NCBI GenBank assembly: GCA_946481315.1
Contig: CAMLMH010000001.1
Span: 987,095-1,051,094, forward strand
Direction: 5' to 3'
Source: an uncultured Bacteriovorax sp.
GTDB taxonomy: Bacteria; Bdellovibrionota; Bacteriovoracia; Bacteriovoracales; Bacteriovoracaceae
DNA length: 64,000 nt
Below, one piece after another: positions 41,329 to 51,000 of this stretch. Numbering within the stretch: the first letter of the stretch is position 1; every line of letters starts with the position of its first letter. Under the pieces are notes generated by a model. The model ran no database searches and was not told the DNA's origin. It worked only from the letters and a program-made list of their open reading frames with translations. Made by a program: the position numbers and the translations under genes.

Positions 41329-41715
41329 CTATTTGACTGACATCATAAATTTTACAAAATTTCCTTTTTCCGTAACTGTACATTCGCGATCAAAAACATC
41401 TTTGCAATTGCGCTTAAACCATTTTTCGACTTTTGCCATGTCAGTGAATCTCTCCTTGTTTGCCACCGGGGCAATAGGGTCTATGATTTTATTTGCTCTG
41501 GTTAAACCTTCGCCTTTAGGATCAGGAGTGTGACAGGTCATACAGCTAATGTTTTCACCTTTTGAATTAATTCGCTTCGTTCGGTATAATTTCTCACCTT
41601 CGGTCACTGAAAATGTTTTACCTGCCTGAATTTCAAAAGATTTTAGAATTTCTTCGTTGGCACTGACCTGCAGTGAAATGGTTAAGAATAAAATAAAATA
41701 ATTAGTCGCTTTCAT
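41329..41715 (-). CDS. DUF1924 monohaem cytochrome c
   Basis: 128 residues, signal peptide (MKATNYFILFLTISLQVSA). One haem site SCMTCHTPDP. GEKLYRTKRI and IAPVANKERFTDMAKVEKWFKRNCKDVFDRECTVTEKGNFVKFM match DUF1924. It sits between cytochrome b561 (14-base overlap) and the dihaem cytochrome, the conserved arrangement for this electron-transfer module. Confidence 0.9.
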   Translation of the reverse strand: MKATNYFILFLTISLQVSANEEILKSFEIQAGKTFSVTEGEKLYRTKRINSKGENISCMTCHTPDPKGEGLTRANKIIDPIAPVANKERFTDMAKVEKWFKRNCKDVFDRECTVTEKGNFVKFMMSVK

Positions 41716-42301
41716 TTTCTAAAACTCCGGAAGATTTTCGTTTGTATTGATAGCCGGTTCTCATACTTTTAAAGATGGGAACTCGATCTTTGATTTGATG
41801 AAAGGTGAGGGCGCCCAGATGAGTGATGGTAAAAATTATCACCAACCAAGAAGCAGTGTTATGATTATGAAGAAAATTATTCAGCAGGTTCATTTCATCA
41901 TAATATTTTTCGGAAATTGGCCCTAGATCGAATTGAATCCTGGCTAAAAAAAGTCCGCTGTATATTAAAAAGGCGATGGTCGCATAAAGCAGTAAATAAG
42001 CGGGGGCGGCCATGGGGTGATGACCCCATCCCCATTTCATGTTTGTCCTGAATTTTATAAAATTGGAAAGACGCGAGTATTTGGGTCCCTTGAAAAACCA
42101 AACAATTCTCATCAAAAAAAAGCCGATCAATAAATAACCGCTGTATATATGAATGACCCAGAAAAAGTGGCGCAAATGCCCATCCTCGTAAAAGTATTGG
42201 GCCAATTGGGAAGACGCCAGCAGCAATAGAATTGTGGCTCCAATGCCGGCATGGGATATTCTGGTAACTAAATCGTAAATATATTTTTTTCTCATATCCA
42301 T
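41702..42301 (-). CDS. Cytochrome b561-type membrane protein
   Basis: 199 residues, four TMs with haem-ligand His in ISHAGIGATILLL, VIHIYSGYLLIGFFLMRIVW, HNHNTASWLVIIFTITHLGALTFHQ. The GHHPMAAPAYLLLYATIAFLIYSG segment is typical of the prokaryotic b561 family. The start could be ATG 42301 or 42295. First gene of the operon; passes electrons between the quinone pool and the periplasmic c-type partners (inference). Confidence 0.9.
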   Translation of the reverse strand: MDMRKKYIYDLVTRISHAGIGATILLLLASSQLAQYFYEDGHLRHFFWVIHIYSGYLLIGFFLMRIVWFFKGPKYSRLSNFIKFRTNMKWGWGHHPMAAPAYLLLYATIAFLIYSGLFLARIQFDLGPISEKYYDEMNLLNNFLHNHNTASWLVIIFTITHLGALTFHQIKDRVPIFKSMRTGYQYKRKSSGVLENESD

Positions 42302-42356
42302 CCTTTCACGATAGATTTTTTTAAAAAAAACACATCAGTAGAATGGTCAGTAGGCC

Positions 42357-42372
42357 TAGGTCATTTGACCTA
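42357..42372. promoter_or_regulatory. Palindrome in the divergent cytochrome/secreted-protein intergenic region
   Basis: TAGGTCA TT TGACCTA, a perfect seven-base dyad, with partly complementary flanks (TAGGCC / GGCTTA). It lies 56 bases before the cytochrome b561 start, in the 265-base gap shared with the divergent gene at 42567. Operator-like; regulator unknown. Confidence 0.5.
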
Positions 42373-42566
42373 TAGGCTTAATTTTTTGTGATTTTCATTA
42401 TGTTTTTCTGGTTTTTTTAGCTATTTTTATGACGCGTTTAGAACTGCGGTTTGAACCCGTGTGGATTCATCATCTTTTTTTTTTGAATTTCAATAAATTT
42501 TGGTCACATTTCATATCGTCCGGCGTATCCCTGCAGTCAGTTTCTTTTAACTTTCAGGAGACCATT

Positions 42567-43145
42567 ATGAAACATTTAATTCTCTCTCTCTCATTTCTGA
42601 CCTTGTCCTATAACGTTCAGGCAGCCCCAGCTCCTCAGGCAAGAATTATAGAGCTATCGAGTCACCGGATTGAAAAATTAGTGAATTTAAAAAAACTAGA
42701 TGCATCATTCATGACAAAGCTTCATATGATTGAAATCGAAAAACTTCCAGAAGCTCCGGCCGGAGAACCCCAGTTTTTATCAACGGTTTCGCAATTATCA
42801 GGAAATGATGGGACAAAAAATCAGGTTGAGTTATTAATGGATGCTCAGGGAAAAGCGCTGAGCTTTAAAGTAAAATCAGGTACAGCGAACACAAATGGTC
42901 CTGTATGGCCGGATAAAAATGCAACGACCCTGATTGAGAACGGACTCCATTATCTATTAGATCACGGACATCACTTAGCCGACCTAAAACCTTTCTACGA
43001 TAGCGCCTTGTCTCTGACTCTTAAGAAGGTGACACTAAACGGTGCTGATCACGCTTTGATTGAAGTGACTTCAAAAGATACTCAAAGAGTTCTAAAACTT
43101 ATAGTTAAGCTGGATGGAACTTTTGTAAAATATGAAATTCAGTAA
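42567..43145 (+). CDS. Secreted protein of unknown function
   Basis: 192 residues from ATG 42567, preceded by TTCAGGAGACC; the open frame runs further upstream without support. Signal peptide MKHLILSLSFLTLSYNVQA. The mature part has VNLKKLDASFMTKLHMIEIEKLP, alternating strands and a His cluster (HYLLDHGHHLADLKPFYDSA). Its stop lies 14 bases inside the next gene, the dihaem lipoprotein, so they form an operon. Confidence 0.7.
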   Translation: MKHLILSLSFLTLSYNVQAAPAPQARIIELSSHRIEKLVNLKKLDASFMTKLHMIEIEKLPEAPAGEPQFLSTVSQLSGNDGTKNQVELLMDAQGKALSFKVKSGTANTNGPVWPDKNATTLIENGLHYLLDHGHHLADLKPFYDSALSLTLKKVTLNGADHALIEVTSKDTQRVLKLIVKLDGTFVKYEIQ

Positions 43146-43824
43146 GTTTTTTCTGATGGCGCTTGCATCCTGTGTTTTTTTAATCACAGGATGTGGCGCT
43201 AAATCGCCATTAAAATTCGAAGAGAAGGTCAGCGGGAAAATCGCCCTGGAACCAGTCTCTTTTATGGAAGTAAAAAATAAAATTTTTATTCCTAAATGTA
43301 TTGTTTGTCACGGTCAGGCAGGCAACGTTAATCTTGAAACTTATGAGCAGGCAGTTGCTCATCTGCAATCAATAAAAAAATCGACTTTAATTGATAAGAG
43401 AATGCCCCGGGCAGGTTTTGATAAGTTAACAACAGCAGAAGAGCTTTTACTAAAGGCCTGGATCGAAGCAGGGGGACCGGAAAAACCACTTGATGGAAGT
43501 CCAGCACCTGCACCGCTGCCGGTTGAAAAACTACTTCCTACATTTGCTTCTATCAAAAAATTAATCATCGACCGAAAATGCCTTAACTGCCATCGCGCGG
43601 ATGGATCAGCCCCTAGAGTGCTTTTAAATACAGCACAGGAAATGATTGATTCTCCTTTAGAAATTGTTATTCCTGAAAATGCTGACGAGAGCGGACTTAT
43701 CCTTGTTCTTGATCGTGAAAATGCGACGAAACCAATGCCACCTATAAAAACGGGAATTTCAGAGGTCACTCAGGCGGAAAGGGAAATTATCAGAACCTGG
43801 ATTATGAATGGTGCCAAAGATTAG
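43132..43824 (+). CDS. Dihaem c-type cytochrome lipoprotein
   Basis: 230 residues; signal with lipobox ITGC. Two repeated modules, each with a CxxCH site (KCIVCHGQAGNV and KCLNCHRADGSAP) and a late Met-Pro block (DKRMPRAGFDKLTTAEELLLKAWIEAGGP; TKPMPPIKTGISEVTQAEREIIRTWIMNGA) that supplies the axial Met. Similar to Planctomycete-type cytochrome C (PSD1/PSCyt) modules. Coupled to genes on both sides. A likely periplasmic electron carrier. Confidence 0.85.
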   Translation: MKFSKFFLMALASCVFLITGCGAKSPLKFEEKVSGKIALEPVSFMEVKNKIFIPKCIVCHGQAGNVNLETYEQAVAHLQSIKKSTLIDKRMPRAGFDKLTTAEELLLKAWIEAGGPEKPLDGSPAPAPLPVEKLLPTFASIKKLIIDRKCLNCHRADGSAPRVLLNTAQEMIDSPLEIVIPENADESGLILVLDRENATKPMPPIKTGISEVTQAEREIIRTWIMNGAKD

Positions 43825-43834
43825 AGGAGACTTT

Positions 43835-45037
43835 ATGAACTCATTTTTTTTATTTTTTCTTACGATCTTCATTTCCTCAGGTGCTGCATATGCTGAATTC
43901 ATTACCTGTCAGGGGAAAAATGAATTCGGGCGCGATGTAGAACTCATCGTAAACATGGATAAAAAGAAAAGTACTTTAAGAACATATTATTCTTCCGACA
44001 GAACTTCAGGAAGTGTCCTTCATGGTCTGGACTTACATGGGAAGAGAGTCTGGAAGAATGAATCGACTCTGCAATACAAAAGTTTACTTAATTCTATGAA
44101 CGATTATCTGCAAATTAAGCTAAACGATTCAGGAGATATTCTGGAGGCGCTCTTTAATAAGCCACTCTCAGGTTTCAAAAACATTTTAGTGGACTGTAAA
44201 ATGAGCGGAACTCTTCCGCCTGCACCTCTGTGTGCTGTGAATGCGGATAGTGAATTATTCTCTTTAATTAAGAGCAATGCTTCACTGGAAGAAATGGAAT
44301 GGATCATTAATTGTGGAGCTGACGTCAATGCCAAAGATAAATGGGGATGCAGACCTCTGCTGACATTATTTGACTCGGGTTGTGGTCAAAAAAATGCTGT
44401 CACCCATGCACCGGCCGGTGGCCTTTTCTCCCACACTGGAGCTATCGCAGATCTACTTATGTCTAACGGAGCCTTAATCGATGCTCGCGATCCTGTAAAT
44501 CAAGAATCAGCGCTTATTAAAGCAGTGAAATACGGGGCAAAAGATTTTGTCGAAAGCTTCCTGGCAGGAGAGGCCGATTTTAATGCACAGGATGCCGAAG
44601 GATTTACGGCCATAATGCATGCTGTAGTTCGTGGTGATAAATGGCTGGTTCAGGACTTGCTGGAAGGGAATCCTGATCTTCAGCTTAAAAACAAAAAAGG
44701 ACAAACTGCACTGGATTTAGCTAAGCAGATGAAAAGGGAAGATATTATTCCTATGGTTAAAACACCGGATCGCTCCGTAACGATTAAGGGACTTTCTGAT
44801 GGCAGCTGCTCGCCGCTGGCCATTGAACTTAAAAAGAATGAGATCGTCGAGTTTATCCTGGAAGCAGATTCACGCATGTTCTTAATCGAATCCAGCGAAC
44901 TCCAATTAGAAATCATGGCCGATCGTGATTCAAAGGCCAAAAAAATAATGACCATGGATAAAGAAGGTGAATTTGAATTTAGCTGCGGAATTCACGGAGG
45001 GGCATTGGCTAAAGGACGAATTACTGTCCATGATTAA
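43835..45037 (+). CDS. Secreted ankyrin-repeat protein with C-terminal cupredoxin-like domain
   Basis: 400 residues from ATG 43835 (GAGGAGAC upstream), signal peptide MNSFFLFFLTIFISSGAAYA. The N-terminal beta domain (about 21-120) is unknown. Ankyrin repeats occupy about 135-310 (GADVNAKDKWGCRPLLTL, NGALIDARDPVNQESALIKAVKYG, GEADFNAQDAEGFTAIMHAVVRGD, NPDLQLKNKKGQTALDLAKQM). The last about 90 residues (VTIKGLSDGSCSPLAIELKKNEIVEFILE ... EFEFSCGIHGGALAKGRITV) look like a cupredoxin with Cys/His ligands in SCGIHGG. An unusual combination, next to cytochromes and a copper efflux operon. Confidence 0.8.
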   Translation: MNSFFLFFLTIFISSGAAYAEFITCQGKNEFGRDVELIVNMDKKKSTLRTYYSSDRTSGSVLHGLDLHGKRVWKNESTLQYKSLLNSMNDYLQIKLNDSGDILEALFNKPLSGFKNILVDCKMSGTLPPAPLCAVNADSELFSLIKSNASLEEMEWIINCGADVNAKDKWGCRPLLTLFDSGCGQKNAVTHAPAGGLFSHTGAIADLLMSNGALIDARDPVNQESALIKAVKYGAKDFVESFLAGEADFNAQDAEGFTAIMHAVVRGDKWLVQDLLEGNPDLQLKNKKGQTALDLAKQMKREDIIPMVKTPDRSVTIKGLSDGSCSPLAIELKKNEIVEFILEADSRMFLIESSELQLEIMADRDSKAKKIMTMDKEGEFEFSCGIHGGALAKGRITVHD

Positions 45038-45108
45038 GGACTTTACTGATCATTGTCAGGTTATTTGCAGGAATGTCATTTATAATTATTGATAACCAAG
45101 GAGTTCTC

Positions 45109-45438
45109 ATGAATAAAATAATCGTAGTACTGTCGATGCTGTTAGTCTCTTCTTGCGCATCTCATCCTTTAATGAAAGGAACAGTTGCCCTTAAAATTGA
45201 CGAAAAAAAAGGCATTGCTTGTATGGATTCAAAAAATCTTAAAGCGGGTACAAAGCTTGTTGTGGCCAATAATAATTGCAGCAGAGTGCCAGTAAGTAAT
45301 AGTGAACCGGCTTATTGTAAGCTGGAGTCAGTTGGCGAAATTGAAATCACCAAAGTTTTAAATGACCATTATTCGGAATTTCAAACTGTGGGGGATTTAA
45401 ATTTCAGAGAAGGTAGTATTTTAAAATCAAATAAATAA
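45109..45438 (+). CDS. Small lipoprotein
   Basis: 109 residues from ATG 45109 (CCAAGGAGTTCTC upstream). MNKIIVVLSMLLVSSCASHPL has lipobox VSSC. Beta-rich mature part with Cys at IACMDS, NNCSRVP and AYCKLES. No family recognised. It precedes the Cus-like operon but is separated from it by a strong hairpin. Confidence 0.65.
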   Translation: MNKIIVVLSMLLVSSCASHPLMKGTVALKIDEKKGIACMDSKNLKAGTKLVVANNNCSRVPVSNSEPAYCKLESVGEIEITKVLNDHYSEFQTVGDLNFREGSILKSNK

Positions 45439-45451
45439 TATTATAGGATAC

Positions 45452-45481
45452 AAGTGCGATTTCTTTTGGGAAATCGCACTT
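45452..45481 (+). terminator. Strong hairpin between lipoprotein gene and Cus-like operon
   Basis: Perfect 12-base stem AAGTGCGATTTC / GAAATCGCACTT with a six-base loop, 14 bases after the lipoprotein stop. The following bases (CACTTATAAC) are not a good T-tract, so it could also be a leader structure of the efflux operon. Confidence 0.55.
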
Positions 45482-45513
45482 CACTTATAACTACCTCTTG
45501 GTCGGAAGTTTTC

Positions 45514-46926
45514 ATGACGCGAACTCGTATATTTTCCTTCCTTTTCTTTTTTTGCCTGAGTTCAGTTTCGTCAGCTTCTCAAAAAATTAGCCTGAAAGAA
45601 TATCTCTCTGAGATTGAACAAAACGGCCTGGCGATTAAATCCGGCATTTTGCGATCAGAGGCCCTAAAACATAAAATAGGTCCGAGTTCGACTCTGGATG
45701 ATCCTTTTTTTGCGTATGGACTGGATGAAATTCCTTTTGAAGGAGAGGAAATGTCCAAAGTTCGAAGGTATCAATTAAGTCAAAGCATTCCATTTCCCGG
45801 TAAATTGAGACTCAAAGAAAAAATTGCAGAAAATCGTTATCAGGCTTCCGCAGAATCGGTTGAAACGACAAGACGTCAAACGCGTGTGGTGGCCACACAG
45901 TTGTATCTCAAGGCCCTGTATAATGAGCAATCTATAGTTTCCTATGAACAGATAAAAACTATCATTGAAGGCGTTACGACAAGTGTAAAAGCGAGATACC
46001 GCACCGGTGAAAATAATCACCATGAATGGATACTAGGGAAGCTGGAATTGTCGACTTTGAATGTTGAACTTTTGCGATTAAAACGATTGCAATCCAATTT
46101 GCTTGCTGCACTTAATGAACTGAGAAACAAAAAAACAGAAACACCGCTGGAACTTTCTACTGATGATTTTGCGGATGTAGTTTCCGAACCTGCACAAGTG
46201 GATCTGGAAAAGCAACCGGAAGTGAAGACCATTAGCGAAGGATTAAAGGCCAGCGAACATGAAGTCACTTTGGCAAAGTTATCTTATGCACCGGACTTTG
46301 TTCTGCAGGCAATGGCCATGGAACCCTTGAAAATGGATCCGGCCAGCATGGAAAAATCCAATTGGGGATTTATGGTCGGGATTAATATTCCTCTTTATTT
46401 CTGGAGCAAACAAAAAGAGCAAGTCGCGGCGGCCAGGCTGGAAAAAGACGCTGTTGTTACTGAGCTCACTTTGATAAAAAATCGTCTGGACACAGAATAC
46501 ATTTCGGCCAGGAAACAACTTGATTCAGCTCAGGATGTTCTTAAACTTTATAAAAATGACGTTATCCCTCTGACAGAAATTGCTGTAAAAAATGCCAAGG
46601 CCGCTTATACGGCCAACAGAATGTCTTTAAAGCAGTTCCTGGAAACTTTGCAGGCAGAAAGGATCCAGAAGCTGGAATACCTGGGGGCACAAATGGATGT
46701 CGTGATTTCCAAAATGCGTATCAACGATCTCTTATCCAATCCACCTTTAACCAGATTTGCCCCTGCCCGCCCGTTTCGATTTGATGCCAGCATGGGAAGT
46801 TCAATGGGAGGGAGCGATAGTATGGATGATTCTGCGGCAATAAATCCTTCCAAAGGAATTAATCTTCCCCAGAAGTCGGAAAGCAATAATACATCGGGAT
46901 CTTCGTCCGGAATGGGGGATATGTGA
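45514..46926 (+). CDS. TolC/CusC-like outer membrane factor with Met-rich tail
   Basis: 470 residues from ATG 45514, the only start that puts the signal peptide (MTRTRIFSFLFFFCLSSVSSA) at the N-terminus. TolC repeats (YQLSQSIPFPGKLRLKEKIAENRYQA; YTANRMSLKQFLETLQAERIQKLEYLGAQMDVVISKMRIND). The C-terminal about 45 residues are Met/Ser-rich (FDASMGSSMGGSDSMDDS ... SGMGDM), consistent with soft-metal binding. The stop overlaps the adaptor start (GTGA). Confidence 0.88.
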   Translation: MTRTRIFSFLFFFCLSSVSSASQKISLKEYLSEIEQNGLAIKSGILRSEALKHKIGPSSTLDDPFFAYGLDEIPFEGEEMSKVRRYQLSQSIPFPGKLRLKEKIAENRYQASAESVETTRRQTRVVATQLYLKALYNEQSIVSYEQIKTIIEGVTTSVKARYRTGENNHHEWILGKLELSTLNVELLRLKRLQSNLLAALNELRNKKTETPLELSTDDFADVVSEPAQVDLEKQPEVKTISEGLKASEHEVTLAKLSYAPDFVLQAMAMEPLKMDPASMEKSNWGFMVGINIPLYFWSKQKEQVAAARLEKDAVVTELTLIKNRLDTEYISARKQLDSAQDVLKLYKNDVIPLTEIAVKNAKAAYTANRMSLKQFLETLQAERIQKLEYLGAQMDVVISKMRINDLLSNPPLTRFAPARPFRFDASMGSSMGGSDSMDDSAAINPSKGINLPQKSESNNTSGSSSGMGDM

Positions 46927-48038
46927 GAGATTTTTTCTTAATCATCAGTTTGTTGTTAAGTCTTTCTCCTGCTTTTTCCCAGCATAATCATGACGCTAAA
47001 CCCGATTTAAAAAAAGCAGAAAAAAGAGTCTCAGAAGAGCCACGAGTAAAAGTGAGTATCCCGGCTGAACAGCAAAAAAAAATCGGACTAAAAGTCAGTC
47101 AGGTTAAAAAAATGCCTTTGTCTATTACGATCAGAACAGTAGGGACGGTGACAGCCGATCAGCGAAAGGAAGCACATGTTCATACTAAAATAAACGGATG
47201 GATTGAAAAAATTTATGCCGATTTCATCGGTAAAACGGTAAAAAAAGGCACACCTCTTTACGGCCTTTACAGTCCGGATCTCGTTTCGACACAGGAAGAA
47301 TTATTGGCAGCCTTACAACAACCTGGTGTTGGGAAAGAGCTGGTTAAAGCAGCCACCGACCGTTTAAAACTCTGGGGTGTTTCTGCAGGTGAAATCGAAC
47401 GAATAAAAAGATCAAAGGAAATTTCCCGTATTGTAAATTTTCATTCACCCGTCGATGGAACCATCCTGAGTAAAAATGCCATCCAGGGAATGTATATTAC
47501 ACCTGGAGTAGAGCTTTATCAGATTGCCGATCTTTCGAAAGTCTGGATCATGGCCACACTTTATGAATATGATGTAGGTGTTGTTAAAGTTGGTGATGAA
47601 GCATTTGTCGAAGTGCAGTCTAATCCCGGGTTAAATCTCAAAGCTAAGATCACTTATATTTCACCGGAAGTTGATGCTGAAACCAGAACAGCACAAGCGA
47701 GACTGGAAATTGATAATAAGAAAGGGGATTTTCGTCCTGGAATGTATACCAATGTCATTTTAAAAAAAGAAATGGGTGAATCGTTAGTTATTCCCGATGA
47801 TGCCATCATCGATACAGGTGTCCGGAAAATTGTTTTCGTCAAAAAAGACAATTCAATTTTTGAACCAAGAGAAATTAAAGTCGGGCCAAAGGCGGAAAAC
47901 CAAACGGCGATTCTCTCCGGTCTTAAGGCAGGAGAAGAAATCGTCACCAGCGCTCATTTCCTTATCGATACTGAAAGTAAATTCAGGGCCGCTGCAGAAA
48001 AAGGCGAGGCACCAGCTTCACAACATGGCGGTCATTGA
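46923..48038 (+). CDS. CusB-like periplasmic adaptor
   Basis: 371 residues from GTG 46923. Signal peptide (RDFFLIISLLLSLSPAFS). N-terminal HNHDAKP, then VSIPAEQQKKIGLKVSQVKKMPLSITIRTVGTV, barrel-sandwich HTKINGWIEKIYADFIGKTVKKGTPLYGLYSPDLVSTQEELL, VNFHSPVDGTILSKNAIQGMYITPGVELYQIADLSKVWIMATLYEYDV and membrane-proximal VIPDDAIIDTGVRKIVFV. This is the CusB type, with the YSPDLVSTQEELL hairpin start. Ends QHGGH. Its stop TGA overlaps the pump start. Confidence 0.92.
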   Translation: MRDFFLIISLLLSLSPAFSQHNHDAKPDLKKAEKRVSEEPRVKVSIPAEQQKKIGLKVSQVKKMPLSITIRTVGTVTADQRKEAHVHTKINGWIEKIYADFIGKTVKKGTPLYGLYSPDLVSTQEELLAALQQPGVGKELVKAATDRLKLWGVSAGEIERIKRSKEISRIVNFHSPVDGTILSKNAIQGMYITPGVELYQIADLSKVWIMATLYEYDVGVVKVGDEAFVEVQSNPGLNLKAKITYISPEVDAETRTAQARLEIDNKKGDFRPGMYTNVILKKEMGESLVIPDDAIIDTGVRKIVFVKKDNSIFEPREIKVGPKAENQTAILSGLKAGEEIVTSAHFLIDTESKFRAAAEKGEAPASQHGGH

Positions 48039-51000
48039 TGATCGGAAAAATCATCCGCTGGAGTGTCAATAATTCCAAGATTGTTTATGTGATTTCTTTC
48101 TTGCTCGCTATCTGGGGAATATTTTGCATTAAAAATATCAAGATGGATGCAATTCCTGATTTGTCGGAAACACAGGTCATTATATTCACCGAATGGATGG
48201 GAAGAAGTCCGGAGTTGATTGAAGACCAGATTACTTATCCGCTGGTCACTTCCATGTTATCTGCTCCCAAAGTGGATGTTGTCCGCGGCCAATCCATGTT
48301 TGGTATGTCATTTGTCTATGTTATTTTTGAAGATGGCACGGATCTCTATTGGGCACGTTCTCGTGTAGTAGAGTATTTATCAAAAATTTCCGGTCAATTA
48401 CCAGAAGGAGTCACTCCCAGCATCGGACCTGATGCTTCCGGTGTCGGATGGGTCTTCCAATACGCTTTAGTGGATTCTTCCGGCGAACATAACCTCTCCC
48501 ACATCAGGACCTTTCAGGACTGGTATCTCAAATACTGGCTTTCATCCGTACCGGGTGTAGCAGAAGTGGCCAGTGTTGGAGGTTTTGAGAAACAATTTCA
48601 GGTTGAAATAGATCCGATAAAAATGTCCGCGCTGAATATTCCTCTCACCAAAATAATCAGTTCTATCCGCGAAAATAACCGGGATGTCGGTGGACGAACA
48701 TTAGAAATTTCGGAAAAAGAACATTACGTGCGAGGGAGCGGTTATATCAAAACCCCGAAAGAGATTGAAGAAATTACTCTGGGTCTTGGACCATCCGGCA
48801 CACCGGTTAGAATTGCTGACATTGCTAAAGTCACTATTGGTCCTAACATCCGTCGCGGGCTTTCCGACCTGAACGGTCAGGGAGACACTGTCGGGGGCGT
48901 GGTGGTTATGCGACAGGGAGAAGATGTCTCTACTGTCATCGACGGTATTAAGAAAAAAATCAATGAAGTGAAAGGAGCCTTTCCCCCTGGCATTGAACTG
49001 AAAGTCATTTATGACCGCTCCAACCTGATCAAAGAAGCAGTGAACACCATGTGGAATAATCTCATTGAAGAAATTATTCTCGTCTGTATTGTCATGTACA
49101 TTTTTCTCCTGCATTTTAGAAGTACATTAGTAGTTGTCACTTCATTAACCCTTTCGTTATTAATTGCCGTCATTCCACTTTATTACATGGATATCAGTCT
49201 GAACATCATGTCGCTCGGGGGCTTCATTCTCGCCATTGGTGATATTGTCGACGGAGGAATCATTCTTGTTGAAAATGCGCATAAAAAAATCTCCAATGCT
49301 AAAGGAGAAATCAATTATAAAGAACTGGCCATTGAAGCTACCACAGAACTTGGCCCTGGTCTCTTCAGTGCCATTCTCGTCATCGCCGTTTCTTTCCTTC
49401 CTATTTTTACGATGGAAGCACAGGAAGGAAAACTTTTTAGACCCCTGGCCTTCTCTAAAAACTTCGTCATGCTCGCTACGGCCTTTGTCACCATTACTTT
49501 AATTCCACCGCTGATTTCCACATTCGTTAAAGGCAAAATCAAAAAAGAAGAGGAAAATCCAGTTCATCGCTTTTTTATGAAGCTCTACCGACCGGCCATT
49601 GCCTGGGCCTTGCAAAAAACAAAACTGGTCGTCACGATATCGATCGCACTGGTTCTGATTGCTTTTATCAGTTTTACCCGTATGGGATCAGAATTCATGC
49701 CCTCTCTTTGGGAAGGTGACCTTCTTTATATGCCGATCACTGTACCGGGCATTTCTGTTACATCCGCCACTGATATTCTCTCAAGACAAGGGGCCGCAAT
49801 TAAAAGTGTTCCGGAAGTTGAAGCAGTTTTTGGAAAAGCTGGCCGCTATGAAACGGCCACGGATCCAGCACCACTTTCCATGTTTGAATACACTGTCCGC
49901 CTAAAGCCCAGAGAGCAGTGGCGCGATGGTATGGACGATGAAAAACTCGTAGAAGAACTGGATCACGCTGTTGAAATTCCCGGGATGAATCGCGCATGGA
50001 CAAAACCGATTCGCGGAAGAACAGATATGTTATCTACCGGAATCAGAACTCCCGTAGGAATTAAAATTTTCGGTAAAGACATTGCCGTGATTGAAGACAT
50101 TGGAAGAAAACTAGAATCCACCCTCAGTAAAGTTCAGGGGACAAGAAGTGTTTATGCCGAAAGAATCAGTGGCGGCTATTACGTCGATTTTGAACCTAAT
50201 CGCATAGCGCTTCAAAGATATGGCCTTAACGTCAGTGACACATTAACAGTTATTGAAACGGCCGTCGGTGGGATGGATATTTCTCAGACGGTAGAAGGGC
50301 GGGAGCGCTACTCCATTAATGTGCGTTATCCGCGAGAGCTTCGTGATGATATCGAAAAATTAAGCCGCATTCTAGTCAGTACTCCGGCCGGAGGACAAGT
50401 TCCGCTTAATCAACTCGGATCACTTGTGACCAGAATGGGACCACCAATGATTCTCGATGAAAATGGATCCGTTGCTGGATATGTCTATATTGATCTCAAA
50501 GACCGCGATCCGGGAAGCTATGTAGAAGATGCTAAGGCAGCCGTTGCCAAAGAAATCAAAATTCCTCAGGGCTATTTCATTACATGGACCGGGCAATACG
50601 AATACCTGGAGCGCATGCAGAATAAAATGAAACTCGTTTTACCACTGACGATCGTTCTCATTTTTGGTTTCCTTTATTTCTCGATGAAATCGGCTTCCAA
50701 AACATTACTCACTATGACTTCATTACCGCTCGCAGCTATCGGAAGTATTCTTTTCATTGCGGCCTTAGGCTACAATATGAGTGTCGCCATTTGGGTGGGA
50801 ATCATTGCGCTCATGGGAGTGGCCATTCAGGATACCATGGTCATGGTTGTTTTCCTGGACGAAGCCTGGGATCAAAGAAGACTGGCCGGTACGCTCAATT
50901 CACTAAAAGACGCAGTTGATGCCACGATTGAAGGATCACTAAAAAGCTTGCGTCCAATTCTTATGGATCTGGTTACCGATTTTATCGGTCTTCTCCCTGT

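Noticed and set aside
42429..42566. N-terminal extension of the secreted protein at 42567
   Set aside because: It would place the signal peptide internally and lacks a ribosome site, whereas ATG 42567 has CAGGAG upstream.
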